DNA of 64,000 nucleotides from DASRBO01 sp035653595 (GTDB lineage Bacteria; Actinomycetota; Acidimicrobiia; Acidimicrobiales; JAJPHE01). This document shows, piece after piece, positions 46,141 to 55,056 of the stretch; within the stretch, counting starts at the first letter, position 1; the number at the start of each line of letters is the position of its first letter. Location: NCBI GenBank assembly GCA_035653595.1, contig DASRBO010000106.1, forward strand, positions 1 to 64,000, given 5' to 3'. The notes under the pieces are model-generated. The model was not told where the DNA came from. It ran no database searches and saw only the letters and a program-made list of their open reading frames with translations. A program made the translations under genes and the position numbers.

Positions 46141-47349
46141 GTGGCGCGCACGCTCATAACCGGGGGTTCGGTCTTCGACGGAACCGGGTCGCCGCCTGCT
46201 CCGGCCGACGTCGTGGTGGAGGACGGCGTCATCGTCGAGGTCGGCAGCGGGCTCGACGGCGACGAGGCGGTTGACGTCGGCGGGCGCACCGTGCTGCCCG
46301 GCCTGTTCGACTGCCACGTGCATTTCACCTTCAGCGGCGACCTCGACCCGCTCAGCCGCATGACCAGGCCGTTCTCCTACCGCTACTTCGAGGCGGTAGC
46401 CAACATGGAGGCGACCGTGCGGACCGGGGTGACGTCGGTCCGCGAGGCGGGCGGCTCAGACCTGGGGGTCAAGACTGCCGTGCAGAAGGGCCTGGTGCGG
46501 GGCCCCCGCATGCAGATCTCGATCATCATGCTCAGTCAGACCGGCGGCCACGGCGACGGGCACCTGCCCTCCGGAGGGTGCTTCACGGCGATGCACGGCT
46601 TCCCCGGCAACCCTGCGGCCCTGGTCGACGGCCCCGAGCAGATGCGCCAGCGGGTGCGGGAGCTGATCCGCGAGGGCGCCGACGTCATAAAGGTGGCGAC
46701 CTCGGGCGGGGTGCTCTCGATGAGGGACAACCCCAGGCACGGCCACTTCCGCGACGACGAGATCGCCGTCCTGGTAGCCGAGGCCTCGGCGGCAGGCATC
46801 CACGCCATGGCCCACGCCCAGGCGACCGAGGGGATCAAGGCCGCCGTCCGCAACGGGGTCCGCTCCATCGAGCACGGCATCTACCTCGACGACGAGGCCA
46901 TCTCCATGATGATCGAGCGGGGGGTCTGGCTGGTGCCCACCCTGGCGGCGCCTCGGGCCGTCATCGCCGCCGCCGAGTCCGGCACCAGGATGGACGAGGC
47001 GGTGATCAGGAAGGCCCGCGAGGTTCTGGAGGCGCACACCGAGTCCTTCCGGTCGGCGGTGGCGGCCGGGGTGCGGATCGCCATGGGCACCGACAGCGGG
47101 GTCGGGCCCCACGGTCGCAACCTCGAGGAGCTCGGCCTGATGGCGGAGAACAGCTCCATGTCTGCCCTCGACGCCTGGGTGGCGACCACGTCCAGCGCCG
47201 CCGCCCTGTGCGGGGTGGATGATCAGCTGGGGACGGTGGTGCCGGGCAAGCTGGCCGACCTGGTAGTCCTCGACGGCGAGCTCACCGACCTAGACAAGCT
47301 CGCCGAACGGGTGTGGGGGGTGTGGAAGGGCGGAGCCCGTCTGGTCTGA
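46141..47349 (+). CDS. Metal-dependent amidohydrolase
   Basis: A 402-residue amidohydrolase. His59 and His61 form the HVH metal motif; then VIKVATSGG (probably the carbamylated Lys), HAMAHAQ, RSIEHGIYLD and GTDSGVGPHG (metal Asp) follow. The domain layout is that of imidazolonepropionase/prolidase-like members of the superfamily that act on small amides or N-acyl compounds. The GTG at 46141 has a strong AGGAAGGAGG upstream. It is alone; no transporter is adjacent. Confidence 0.82.
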   Translation: MARTLITGGSVFDGTGSPPAPADVVVEDGVIVEVGSGLDGDEAVDVGGRTVLPGLFDCHVHFTFSGDLDPLSRMTRPFSYRYFEAVANMEATVRTGVTSVREAGGSDLGVKTAVQKGLVRGPRMQISIIMLSQTGGHGDGHLPSGGCFTAMHGFPGNPAALVDGPEQMRQRVRELIREGADVIKVATSGGVLSMRDNPRHGHFRDDEIAVLVAEASAAGIHAMAHAQATEGIKAAVRNGVRSIEHGIYLDDEAISMMIERGVWLVPTLAAPRAVIAAAESGTRMDEAVIRKAREVLEAHTESFRSAVAAGVRIAMGTDSGVGPHGRNLEELGLMAENSSMSALDAWVATTSSAAALCGVDDQLGTVVPGKLADLVVLDGELTDLDKLAERVWGVWKGGARLV

Positions 47350-47457
47350 TCCGGCGTCGGGCAGCCGGCCATCGGCCGCAAGCCGCCGGGTGGAACATCA
47401 CGCGCCGGCCGGTGCAGGGGCCGCCCCGGTTTATGGGCCACGGGGGGTCCCCGGTGC

Positions 47458-47796
47458 TCAGGGCCCCGGCGGGGGCGGTGGCGGGGCGCCAGGTGGGGCC
47501 GCCGGCCCACCGAGGTCAACCAGCCGCTGCAGGAACTCCTCGCGGCTGAGCTCGCCCCGGGCGTAGCGCATGCGCAGCTCGTGCAGGGCGGGGTCGAACG
47601 GGGGCGGCCCCGCGGGGGGCCCGAACCAGGGCCTCGGCGCCGGGTGACCGGACACCACGGCGCCGGTGCGCCAGTAGCGGATCAGGGCCACCACCCCCAG
47701 GGCCAGGAGCAGCGCCAGGGCGATCAGGATCAGCACGCCCAGCACGGGGAAGCCCCCCTGCCGGGGGCCTGCATACGGCATCGGGTAACGGAACAT
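47458..47796 (-). CDS. SHOCT-domain membrane protein
   Basis: A 112-residue protein with an N-terminal transmembrane segment (about 17-40) and a C-terminal SHOCT-type helix pair (LHELRMRYARGELSREEFLQRLVDL). SHOCT is a short oligomerisation domain. The ATG at 47796 has GAGGAGG upstream. No partner identified. Confidence 0.75.
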   Translation of the reverse strand: MFRYPMPYAGPRQGGFPVLGVLILIALALLLALGVVALIRYWRTGAVVSGHPAPRPWFGPPAGPPPFDPALHELRMRYARGELSREEFLQRLVDLGGPAAPPGAPPPPPPGP

Positions 47797-47919
47797 CAGG
47801 TCCTCCTCGGCGCCATTGAACAGCCCGGCTCTGGGAAGCGACCACATGGCGCCTGGGACGCCACTGTGAACCCGGTCCGGCGGGCGGCCGGCGGGCCCCG
47901 GCGTTGGACATAGCCTTGC

Positions 47920-49638
47920 ATGGTGACCAGGTTGCGCATCGCCGCCTGCCAGATCAACACCGTGGTCGGGGATCTCGACGGCAACGTGGCCCGGATAGTC
48001 GAGGCCCTGGGCGCGGCCGACGACGCCGGCTGCGACCTCGCCGTGTTCCCCGAGCTGGCCGTGACCGGCTACCCGCCCGAGGATCTGCTGCTGAAGCCCG
48101 GCTTCGTGGTCGAGAACCGCCAGGCCCTGGCCCGGGTGGCCTCCGCCTCTGCAACGTGCGCGGCGGTGGTCGGCTTCGTCGACGCCGATCGTGACCTGTA
48201 CAACGCTGTCGCGGTGTGCTCCGAGGGGCAGATCCAGGGCACCTACCGCAAGCGGCTCCTGCCCAACTACGCCGTCTTCGACGAGAAGCGCTACTTCGCC
48301 CCGGGCACGGGGCCGCCGACCCTGTTCCGCATCGGCGGGGTCAAGGTCGGCATCTCCATCTGCGAGGACGCCTGGAGCCCCTCGGGGCCGATCCTGGTCG
48401 CCGCCGCCGGGGGGGCCGAGATGGTGGTCAACCTCAACGCCAGCCCCTACTACGCCGGTCGGCTGGAGGAACGGCTCCGGATGCTGGCGACCAGGGCCGC
48501 CGATGCCAGCTGTCCCCTGGTCTACGTCAACCAGGTCGGCGGCCAGGACGAACTCGTCTTCGACGGCGGCTCGGTGGTCTTCGACCAGGACGGGCGCCTG
48601 TACGCCTCGGCCCCCCAGTTCGTCGAGGACGTGATGATCTTCGACCTGGAGGTGGTGCCTGCTTTCCACAAGCGGCTGCTCGACCCGCGGGGCCACGAGG
48701 TGGCCGAGCCGCTGCCCGAGGTCGTACTGACCGCCGGGCCGCGCGCCAACGCCGAGCGGAGGCTGCCCGTGGTCACCGCCCCCCTCGCCCCGGAGGACGA
48801 GATCTACGAGGCCCTGGTGCTCGGCACCCGCGACTACGTGGGCAAGAACGGCTTCTCCGACGTCGTCCTGGGGATGTCGGGGGGCATCGACTCCTCGCTG
48901 GTGGCGACCATAGCGGTGGACGCCCTCGGCGCCGACCACGTGCACGGCGTGGCCATGCCCTCGCGCTTTTCCAGCGAAGGATCCCTGTCCGATGCCGGCC
49001 GGCTGGCGGCCAACCTGGGCATCGAGCTGCGCACGATCCCCATCGAGGCGGTGCACGCGGCGATGCTCGAGGTGCTGGCGCCGTCTTTCGCCGGCACCGA
49101 TGAGGGGGTGGCCGAGGAGAACATCCAGGGTCGCATCCGGGCCACCCTGCTCATGGCCCTCAACAACAAGTTCAACTGGCTGGTGCTCATCTGCGGCAAC
49201 AAGAGCGAGCTGGCCGTCGGTTACACCACCATCTACGGCGTGGACATGGCCGGTGGCTTCGCCGTCATCAAGGACGTCCCCAAGACCCTGGTCTACCGGC
49301 TGGCCGAGGCCCGCAACCGCCGAGCCGGCCACGACCTCATCCCCCGCTCGGTGATGGACAAGCCTCCCTCGGCCGAGCTGCGCCCCGGCCAGCGCGACGA
49401 CCAGAGCCTGCCCCCATATGAGATCCTCGATCCCATCGTGCAGGCCTACGTCGAGGCCGACCGCACCCTGGCCGAGCTGGTCGCCGAGCAGGACGACCCC
49501 GACCTGGTGCGCCGGGTGGCGCGCATGATCGACCGGGCCGAGTGGAAGAGGCGCCAGGCCCCCCCGGGGGTGCGGGTGACGTCCAAGGCGTTCGGCAAGG
49601 ACCGCCGGGTGCCCATCACCAACCGCTACCCGGGCTGA
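47920..49638 (+). CDS. nadE: Glutamine-dependent NAD(+) synthetase
   Basis: A 572-residue NadE of the glutamine-dependent type. The N-terminal carbon-nitrogen hydrolase domain (1-250) has Glu45, Lys111 and Cys148; the C-terminal synthetase domain has the P-loop SGGIDSS (320-326). It amidates NaAD to NAD(+) with glutamine as donor, last step of NAD synthesis, in the cytoplasm. The following gene, an EamA transporter, starts 5 bases after its stop. Confidence 0.95.
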   Translation: MVTRLRIAACQINTVVGDLDGNVARIVEALGAADDAGCDLAVFPELAVTGYPPEDLLLKPGFVVENRQALARVASASATCAAVVGFVDADRDLYNAVAVCSEGQIQGTYRKRLLPNYAVFDEKRYFAPGTGPPTLFRIGGVKVGISICEDAWSPSGPILVAAAGGAEMVVNLNASPYYAGRLEERLRMLATRAADASCPLVYVNQVGGQDELVFDGGSVVFDQDGRLYASAPQFVEDVMIFDLEVVPAFHKRLLDPRGHEVAEPLPEVVLTAGPRANAERRLPVVTAPLAPEDEIYEALVLGTRDYVGKNGFSDVVLGMSGGIDSSLVATIAVDALGADHVHGVAMPSRFSSEGSLSDAGRLAANLGIELRTIPIEAVHAAMLEVLAPSFAGTDEGVAEENIQGRIRATLLMALNNKFNWLVLICGNKSELAVGYTTIYGVDMAGGFAVIKDVPKTLVYRLAEARNRRAGHDLIPRSVMDKPPSAELRPGQRDDQSLPPYEILDPIVQAYVEADRTLAELVAEQDDPDLVRRVARMIDRAEWKRRQAPPGVRVTSKAFGKDRRVPITNRYPG

Positions 49639-49643
49639 CCCCG

Positions 49644-50582
49644 GTGGCGCCGAGGTCGGCCTCGACCTGGGCCGCCCACGCCTCGGTGGCCGCTGCCGCC
49701 GTGTGCTTCGGGAGCACCTTCCTGCCTGTGCAGGACGCCGTACGGCACGCCGGCCCGGTGCCGTTCCTGGCCGTTCGGTTCATCGCCGGCGCCGTGATCC
49801 TGGTCCCGATCGCCCGCCGCCGCCCCCTGCCGCGGCCGGCCGGCCTGGTGGTGTCGGAGGGGCTGCGCTGCGGTCTGCCGCTCCTGGCGGGCTACCTGCT
49901 GCAGACCTGGGGCCTGCGCTACACGACCACCTCGACCTCGGCGTTCATCACCTACATGCTGGTGGTGATGGTGCCCGTGCTGGGGGCGGCGACCGCCAGG
50001 CGGCTGCCGGCTCCGGCGGTGGTGGCCGGGGTGGTGCTGGCCGCCGCCGGCCTCTACCTGCTTACCGGGGCCGGCGTCCGGGGCTTCGGGCTGGGGGAGT
50101 GGCTGACCCTGGGCTGCGCCTTCTCCTTCGCCGTCAACATCCTGGCCATCGGGCGGGCCGTGGCCAGGGTCGACGCCGTGTGGCTGGCCCTGGCCCAGCT
50201 GGCGGTGGTGGGGCTGGGCTGTGCCGTGCCCGGGGCCTTCATCGGCGGCTACCGGCTGCCGGCGGCCACCGTGGCCGCCGCCCTCTACACCGCCCTGGTC
50301 GCCTCGGCCCTGGCGTTCGGGCTGCAGATCTGGGGCCAGCAACTGGTGGGGCCGACCCGGACGTCGTTGCTGCTCATGATCGAACCGGTGACCGCCGCCG
50401 TCATCGGCCGCCTGGCCGCCCACGAGCGGCTGGGGGCGGGCGGGGTGGCCGGGGCGGCCATGATCCTCGCTGGCATCGCCCTCAGCGAGGCGCCCATCTT
50501 GACCGCGGAGTCAAGAAGAACGATGCTGAGCCCGGCTCCGGACGGGGGAGAGCGCCGGGGCCAGGTTCAGGACCCGATCTGA
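49644..50582 (+). CDS. EamA (DMT) family transporter
   Basis: A 312-residue protein with about ten transmembrane segments of the EamA/DMT type (AAVCFGSTFLPVQDAV, SAFITYMLVVMVPVLGA, TRTSLLLMIEPVTAAVIG repeats). Two EamA halves are recognisable. Substrate unknown. It starts at GTG 49644, 5 bases after nadE, and is probably co-transcribed with it. Confidence 0.82.
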   Translation: MAPRSASTWAAHASVAAAAVCFGSTFLPVQDAVRHAGPVPFLAVRFIAGAVILVPIARRRPLPRPAGLVVSEGLRCGLPLLAGYLLQTWGLRYTTTSTSAFITYMLVVMVPVLGAATARRLPAPAVVAGVVLAAAGLYLLTGAGVRGFGLGEWLTLGCAFSFAVNILAIGRAVARVDAVWLALAQLAVVGLGCAVPGAFIGGYRLPAATVAAALYTALVASALAFGLQIWGQQLVGPTRTSLLLMIEPVTAAVIGRLAAHERLGAGGVAGAAMILAGIALSEAPILTAESRRTMLSPAPDGGERRGQVQDPI

Positions 50583-50614
50583 ACCCAGGTCTCGAGCAAG
50601 GAGCGAGTGGAGCC

Positions 50615-51274
50615 ATGGCCGATCCGAAGAAGCCCCGCCCGGCGTTCGCGCCCTGGGACCGTCGGGAGCTGCCGGGGGCGTTCGACGTGGACGAGACCGC
50701 CCGGCGGGTGGGCCACTACAAGTGGATCGAGATGCGCCTGTTCGAGGCGCTCGGCGGATGGGTTGCCACCGTGCCGGAGCTGGACGTCAAGATGCGCCTG
50801 GGGACCCACTGCTACAAGCACGCGTGGCACTCCGAGCTGTGGCACAAGCGCCTGCCCGAGCTGCGGGAGATGAACCCGGACCGCCTCACCCTCCCGCCCA
50901 ATGCCGCCATGGAGGAGTTCGTGGAGGCCATGACCGCCCCCGAGGGAGAGGACAAGACCCTCGAGAAGCTGGTCGGGGTGTACCGGGTGCTGATCCCGCA
51001 CAAGATCGCCGCCTACACCTACCACCTCAACAACACCTCGCGGATCACCGACGCCCCGACCATCCGGAGCCTGCAGCTGGCCCTCAACGACGAGTTCGAG
51101 GACTGGCGCGACGGCGAGATGATCATCCAGTCGATGATCGAGAACGACGACGACGTGCGCCGGGCGACCCAGCGCCAGGCCGAGCTGGAGGCGATCATGG
51201 TCCGCGCCGGCGGCATCGCCGGGCCCGGATCCATCGGGATGCCCTCGCCTGAGCAGGCCGAGGTGGGGGCGTGA
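50615..51274 (+). CDS. Ferritin-like helical protein of unknown function
   Basis: A 219-residue, mainly helical protein. YKWIEMRLFEAL, HCYKHAWHSELWHKRLPEL, HKIAAYTYHLNN and FEDWRDGEMII carry Glu/His/Asp residues spaced as in ferritin-like diiron four-helix bundles. This is an inference from the pattern, not a family match. It probably forms an operon with the next gene (40 bases downstream). Confidence 0.5.
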   Translation: MADPKKPRPAFAPWDRRELPGAFDVDETARRVGHYKWIEMRLFEALGGWVATVPELDVKMRLGTHCYKHAWHSELWHKRLPELREMNPDRLTLPPNAAMEEFVEAMTAPEGEDKTLEKLVGVYRVLIPHKIAAYTYHLNNTSRITDAPTIRSLQLALNDEFEDWRDGEMIIQSMIENDDDVRRATQRQAELEAIMVRAGGIAGPGSIGMPSPEQAEVGA

Positions 51275-51314
51275 TCGCCGGGGCCGTCCCGGTCCCGTCC
51301 GGGGCAGGCCGCTA

Positions 51315-51869
51315 GTGGCCCGGGTCACGGTCACCCCCGAGCAGTTCAACCTGGTCTTCTTCGACGCCGCCCAAATCGCCTCGATCCTCGGGGACTTCGC
51401 CGGCAAGGTCGGCCTCGACGCCGACATCCAGGTCAATGTGGACGAGGCCAGCGCCTTGGGCCGGGCCCAGGTGGCATCGCTTGACCCGGTCGTCCTCGAG
51501 GTGCAGGGGGGTGCCTTCGAGGACCCCAAGCGCCCCCGTCAGCTGTCCGAGCGGGCCGTGATCGACGTCGCCGGGCGGCTCCTCTACCGGGTGCGGGACC
51601 GGCTCGATCCCTCCTTCGGGGAGCCACCGGCGGATGCCGAGCTGACCCTCCAGCAGCTCACCGCCTGGGACGCCTACTGCCTGGGCCGCACCGAGCGCCT
51701 CGGCTACCACCCGGCCAAGCCCCGCCGGCTCTACCACTTCCGCAACCGCCACGGCTTCACCGACGTCGCCGACGCCGCCTTCGAGCGGCTGTGGTCGGGC
51801 GACGGCCTCACCTGGGCCGACATCGAGGCCGTCTGCGTGGAGACCGCCGCCGCCCGCCAGCCGGCCTGA
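51315..51869 (+). CDS. Hypothetical protein
   Basis: A 184-residue soluble protein I do not recognise. It has an N-terminal alpha/beta part (FNLVFFDAAQIASILGDFAGKVGL, IQVNVDE) and a C-terminal helical part with RLYHFRNRHGFTDVADAAFERL. It has a GTG start at 51315 and a likely operon with the ferritin-like gene. No function. Confidence 0.6.
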   Translation: MARVTVTPEQFNLVFFDAAQIASILGDFAGKVGLDADIQVNVDEASALGRAQVASLDPVVLEVQGGAFEDPKRPRQLSERAVIDVAGRLLYRVRDRLDPSFGEPPADAELTLQQLTAWDAYCLGRTERLGYHPAKPRRLYHFRNRHGFTDVADAAFERLWSGDGLTWADIEAVCVETAAARQPA

Positions 51870-51915
51870 ACGAGGGCCGGCCGGAGCGCCCCCGGCCGCC
51901 AGCCCGGCGGGGCCC

Positions 51916-52293
51916 CTATCTCAGGTCGTGGGCGGAGATGCCCTCGAACAGGTCGATGTCCGGGCGCTTCTCCAGAAGCCGCTCGCACGCCCTGGCCATC
52001 TCGACCATGTGGTCGGAGTCGAAATGGGCCCGCTGCCTCTCAGGTGAGGCCCACTTCTCGACGATGAGATAACGCCCCGGAACGGTCACCGAGCCGCAGA
52101 GGTCGATGTTCCGGCACCCGGGGTGGTTTCTGGACAGGACGACATATTTGGAGAGGACGGCGAGGAGTTGATCAGCAGCGGCCTCGTCCGAGCTCCGGGC
52201 GTCGAAGACCATGGTCACGATGGTGACCTCGACCTCCCCCTGCTCGTCGGCGCCGTCGGCCGTCGTCACCCTGCCTCCCCGACTATCAGCCAT
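51916..52293 (-). CDS. Antibiotic biosynthesis monooxygenase-like (ABM) protein
   Basis: A 125-residue protein with an ABM-type ferredoxin-like dimer fold: VTIVTMVFDARSSDEAAADQLLAVL, SRNHPGCRNIDLC, RYLIVEKWASPERQRAHFDSDHM. ABM proteins are small heme- or cofactor-free monooxygenases or quinone-type enzymes. Start uncertain; 52293 is an ATG, but a TTG frame begins 21 bases upstream. It is divergent from the sigma gene. Confidence 0.7.
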   Translation of the reverse strand: MADSRGGRVTTADGADEQGEVEVTIVTMVFDARSSDEAAADQLLAVLSKYVVLSRNHPGCRNIDLCGSVTVPGRYLIVEKWASPERQRAHFDSDHMVEMARACERLLEKRPDIDLFEGISAHDLR

Positions 52294-52457
52294 CGCATGC
52301 CAGGCGCCGGTCAAGCTAGCGGTCCGGCTCGGGAGGGTCTGGGAGCGTGGCGTCGAATGTTCAGTTGCAGCCGTTTAGTCCCAAATGTCAGGTCAGGAGC
52401 GGTGACCGCGACCGGCTCCGAGGTCATGGCCGGTCAGCGGACGGACGGGGGTTATTG

Positions 52458-53396
52458 ATGGCGAAGCAGCGGGGGGAACGGGACGACGAGGACCTCGTCC
52501 GGCTGTATCTCAGCGACATCGGCCAGTACGACCTGCTGACCAAGGACGACGAGGTTCGCCTGGCCCAGGCCATCGAGGCCGGCGACGAGGCTCGCCGCCA
52601 CCTCGAGTCGGCCCCGGTCGACCTGGCCGTCGCTCGCAAGCGGGAGCTGCGCCGGGCGGTGCGGGACGGGGAGGCGGCCCAGCGGGCCTTCATCCAGTCC
52701 AACCTGCGGTTGGTGGTCTCGATCGCCAAGAAGTACCAGGCCTCCGGCCTGCCCCTGCTCGACCTCATCCAGGAGGGCAACCTGGGTCTCATGCACGCCG
52801 TCGAGAAGTTCGACTGGCGCAAGGGGTTCAAGTTCTCCACCTACGCCACCTGGTGGATCCGCCAGGCCATCACCCGGGGCATCGCCAACACGGGACGCAC
52901 CATCCGCCTGCCGGTCCACGCCGGCGACACCCTGGCCAGGGTGCAGAAGGCCCAGGTGCGCCTGGAGCTCAAGCTGGGCCGTCCCGCCACCCTCGCCGAG
53001 CTCGGCACCGAGGTGGAGCTGCCCGAGGACAAGCTGCTCGAGGCCCTGCGCTTCCGCTCCGAGCCGCTGTCGCTGTCCGAGCCCCTGCGGGAGGACGGCG
53101 ACGCCGAGCTGGGCGACGTGGTCGAGGACCGGGGGGCCGATTCCCCCTTCGAGGTGGCCGCCAGCGCCCTGCTGCCCACCGAGGTGGCCCGCCTGCTGGA
53201 GCCGCTGGACGAACGGGAGAGGGAGATCCTGCGCCTGCGCTTCGGGCTGGACCGGGGCGAGCCCCGCACCCTCGAGGAGGTCGGGGAGCACTTCAACCTG
53301 ACCCGCGAGCGGATCCGGCAGATCGAGGCCCGGGCCATGTCCAAGCTCCGCCACCCCTCCAGCGAGACCGGCGCCCGCGACCTGCTGACCGTCTGA
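52458..53396 (+). CDS. Group-2 sigma-70 factor (SigA/HrdB-like)
   Basis: A 312-residue sigma-70 factor. Region 1.2 is at about residues 10-40, region 2 at 75-145 ([38 protein letters not shown] and [18 protein letters not shown]), region 3 at 150-225, and region 4 at 240-300 ([18 protein letters not shown]). It lacks the long acidic N-terminal region 1.1, so it is a group-2 (alternative primary-like) factor. A selenocysteine tRNA lies 41 bases downstream on the same strand. Confidence 0.9.
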   Translation: MAKQRGERDDEDLVRLYLSDIGQYDLLTKDDEVRLAQAIEAGDEARRHLESAPVDLAVARKRELRRAVRDGEAAQRAFIQSNLRLVVSIAKKYQASGLPLLDLIQEGNLGLMHAVEKFDWRKGFKFSTYATWWIRQAITRGIANTGRTIRLPVHAGDTLARVQKAQVRLELKLGRPATLAELGTEVELPEDKLLEALRFRSEPLSLSEPLREDGDAELGDVVEDRGADSPFEVAASALLPTEVARLLEPLDEREREILRLRFGLDRGEPRTLEEVGEHFNLTRERIRQIEARAMSKLRHPSSETGARDLLTV

Positions 53397-53437
53397 GGAC
53401 CCGGGCCGGGTCCGCCCGCCCGACTAGGTTCGGCCCC

Positions 53438-53533
53438 GGAGGTGTCCGGGCGCCTGGTGGGCCCCCCCGCCTTCAAAGCGGGTGGTCGTGGCGACCCCAC
53501 GACGGCGGGTTCGATTCCCGTCCACCTCCGCCA
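53438..53533 (+). tRNA. selC: tRNA-Sec (anticodon TCA), CCA encoded
   Basis: Cloverleaf with a long variable arm. Acceptor GGAGGTG pairs with CACCTCC; anticodon stem CCCGC/GCGGG (53466-53470, 53478-53482) encloses loop CTTCAAA, giving anticodon TCA at 53473-53475; this loop is identical to that of E. coli selC. A 6-bp D stem with a bulged G52, a 7-bp variable arm GTCGTGG/CCACGAC and a T-arm with TTCGATT are present. The 3' CCA is encoded. It implies selenocysteine use in this organism; SelA/SelB are outside the window. Confidence 0.92.
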
Positions 53534-53648
53534 CCTCCCTCCATATATATGGCGCGGGATGTGGCGCGCGCTATGTCGGACGGCGGGAAGGCGCCGTGCG
53601 TGGCGGGGAGACCGCCGCGGCTGGGGTGGCGCTCCCGCAGGGGCGGGA

Positions 53649-54902
53649 CTAGTGGCGGCCGGGCCCGGGACCGCCCCCGGGGATGGAGCCGACGGGGCCG
53701 GGTAGTCTCGAGCCCCATGAAGAAGCTCCTGCTCCTCGCCGTCCTTGTCGCCCTCGGAGCTGTCGCCGCCCGTCGCCTCCTAGCTGACTGATCAGCCCGG
53801 TCGCCGACCGGGTCCCGCTGGAGATGGCTGAGCCCGCCGCCCGGCCGTAGGGCTGGACCAGGCGCGAGCCGGCCCTGGCCCCTTCGGCCGCCCGCCGGGC
53901 CGCGGTCAGGGCCGCCGTGGCCGCCAGCGAGGCCGCTGCCGCCGGCGCCCTGGACGGCTCGACGCCCCTTCGCAGGTGGTGCCTCCACCACACCCCGGCC
54001 GCCCCCAGGCCGACCAGGGCGGCGGCCGCCACCACCGTCGGCGTGCCCCCGGGGGGGTGCCGGCGCTCGCCCAGGGCCACGGTGCGCTCCCACTGGCGCA
54101 CGTCCCAGCCCCGCTCGCGGGCGAGCTTGGACAGGACCCGGTCGGGGTTGACCACCACGGGGTGGCCCACCGCCTCCAGCATGGGCAGGTCGGTGTAGGA
54201 GTCGGTGTAGGCGAACGACGCCGCCAGGTCGATGCCCTCCCGCTCGGCCAGGTCCCGCATGGCCTCGGCCTTGTAGGGGCCGTAGGCGTAGAACTCCATC
54301 TCCCCGGTGTAGCGGCCGGCGTCGTCCACCCGCGGTCGGCTGGCGATGGCGCCGTCGACGGCCAGGTACTCGGTCAGGGGGTTGACGATCTCCTCGGGCG
54401 AGGCCGACACCAGGTAGACCCGCTCGCCGGCCTGGCGGTGGTGCTCCATGGCCTCGAGGGCCTCGGCGTAGCTGATCGGCTCGACGACCTCCTCGAGGGT
54501 CTCCCGCACGATGCGGCGGATGTGCTCGCGGTCCCACCCCTTGGTCAGGGTGAGGACCGAGTCGCGGATCCGGGCCAGCTTCTGCTCGCTGGCCCCCAGG
54601 TGCAGGTAGACGAGCTGCCCGTACAGGGCCCGCACGATGGTGGTGCGGGAGATCAGGCCCTCGCGGTAGAGGGGGCGCCCGAAGGCGACCATCGAGGCCC
54701 GGGCGATGACCGTCTTGTCCAGGTCGAAGAACGCCGCCCCCCGGCCCCGGGCGCCCTGGTCAGGGCCGGTGCCCGAGGGGACGGCCGGTCCGGGGGCGGT
54801 GCCGTCGCCGGGGTCGGAGCCGTTGCCGGTCGAGGGGGAGCCAGGGGGGTCGGCCACGCCTTCGAGCATACGGTCACGGAAACTTTCCCGAACCCGCGTC
54901 AT
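53649..54902 (-). CDS. HAD-family phosphatase (HAD-IB/SerB-like) with membrane-tail
   Basis: A 417-residue HAD hydrolase. DLDKT (Asp60, Asp62) is the nucleophile motif; then VYLVSASPEE (motif II), KAEAMRDLAERE (motif III) and YTDSYTDLPML (motif IV) follow. A single hydrophobic helix occurs at about 285-302 (VVAAAALVGLGAAGVWW) and a basic low-complexity tail follows. HAD-IB members act on phosphoserine-like or lipid phosphates. Start is 54902 (ATG) or 54869 (ATG). Its C-terminal end overlaps a possible antisense 24-residue ORF (53717-53791). Confidence 0.75.
   Translation of the reverse strand: MTRVRESFRDRMLEGVADPPGSPSTGNGSDPGDGTAPGPAVPSGTGPDQGARGRGAAFFDLDKTVIARASMVAFGRPLYREGLISRTTIVRALYGQLVYLHLGASEQKLARIRDSVLTLTKGWDREHIRRIVRETLEEVVEPISYAEALEAMEHHRQAGERVYLVSASPEEIVNPLTEYLAVDGAIASRPRVDDAGRYTGEMEFYAYGPYKAEAMRDLAEREGIDLAASFAYTDSYTDLPMLEAVGHPVVVNPDRVLSKLARERGWDVRQWERTVALGERRHPPGGTPTVVAAAALVGLGAAGVWWRHHLRRGVEPSRAPAAAASLAATAALTAARRAAEGARAGSRLVQPYGRAAGSAISSGTRSATGLISQLGGDGRRQLRGRQGRRGAGASSWGSRLPGPVGSIPGGGPGPGRH
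53717..53791 (+). CDS. Possible 24-residue membrane peptide
   Basis: An ORF beginning MKKLLLLAVLVALGAVAARR, one hydrophobic helix with basic ends, ending in TGA. It recalls the start of small actinobacterial membrane proteins, but is antisense to the HAD gene's low-complexity tail and has no strong ribosome binding site. It may be a fragment or chance frame. Confidence 0.3.
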   Translation: MKKLLLLAVLVALGAVAARRLLAD

Positions 54903-55056
54903 GATTGCCGGGTTGGTTCGTTCTATCTAGTCAGAAGCAGGGATCACGCTCCACACGACGAACTAATTGCCCCGGAACACCCTCAGGGCGCTTCTAAGTA
55001 GCGGCAGACAGCGGGACAACCGCTGGAGGCTCCATCCAACGGAGGAACTGAAAGAC

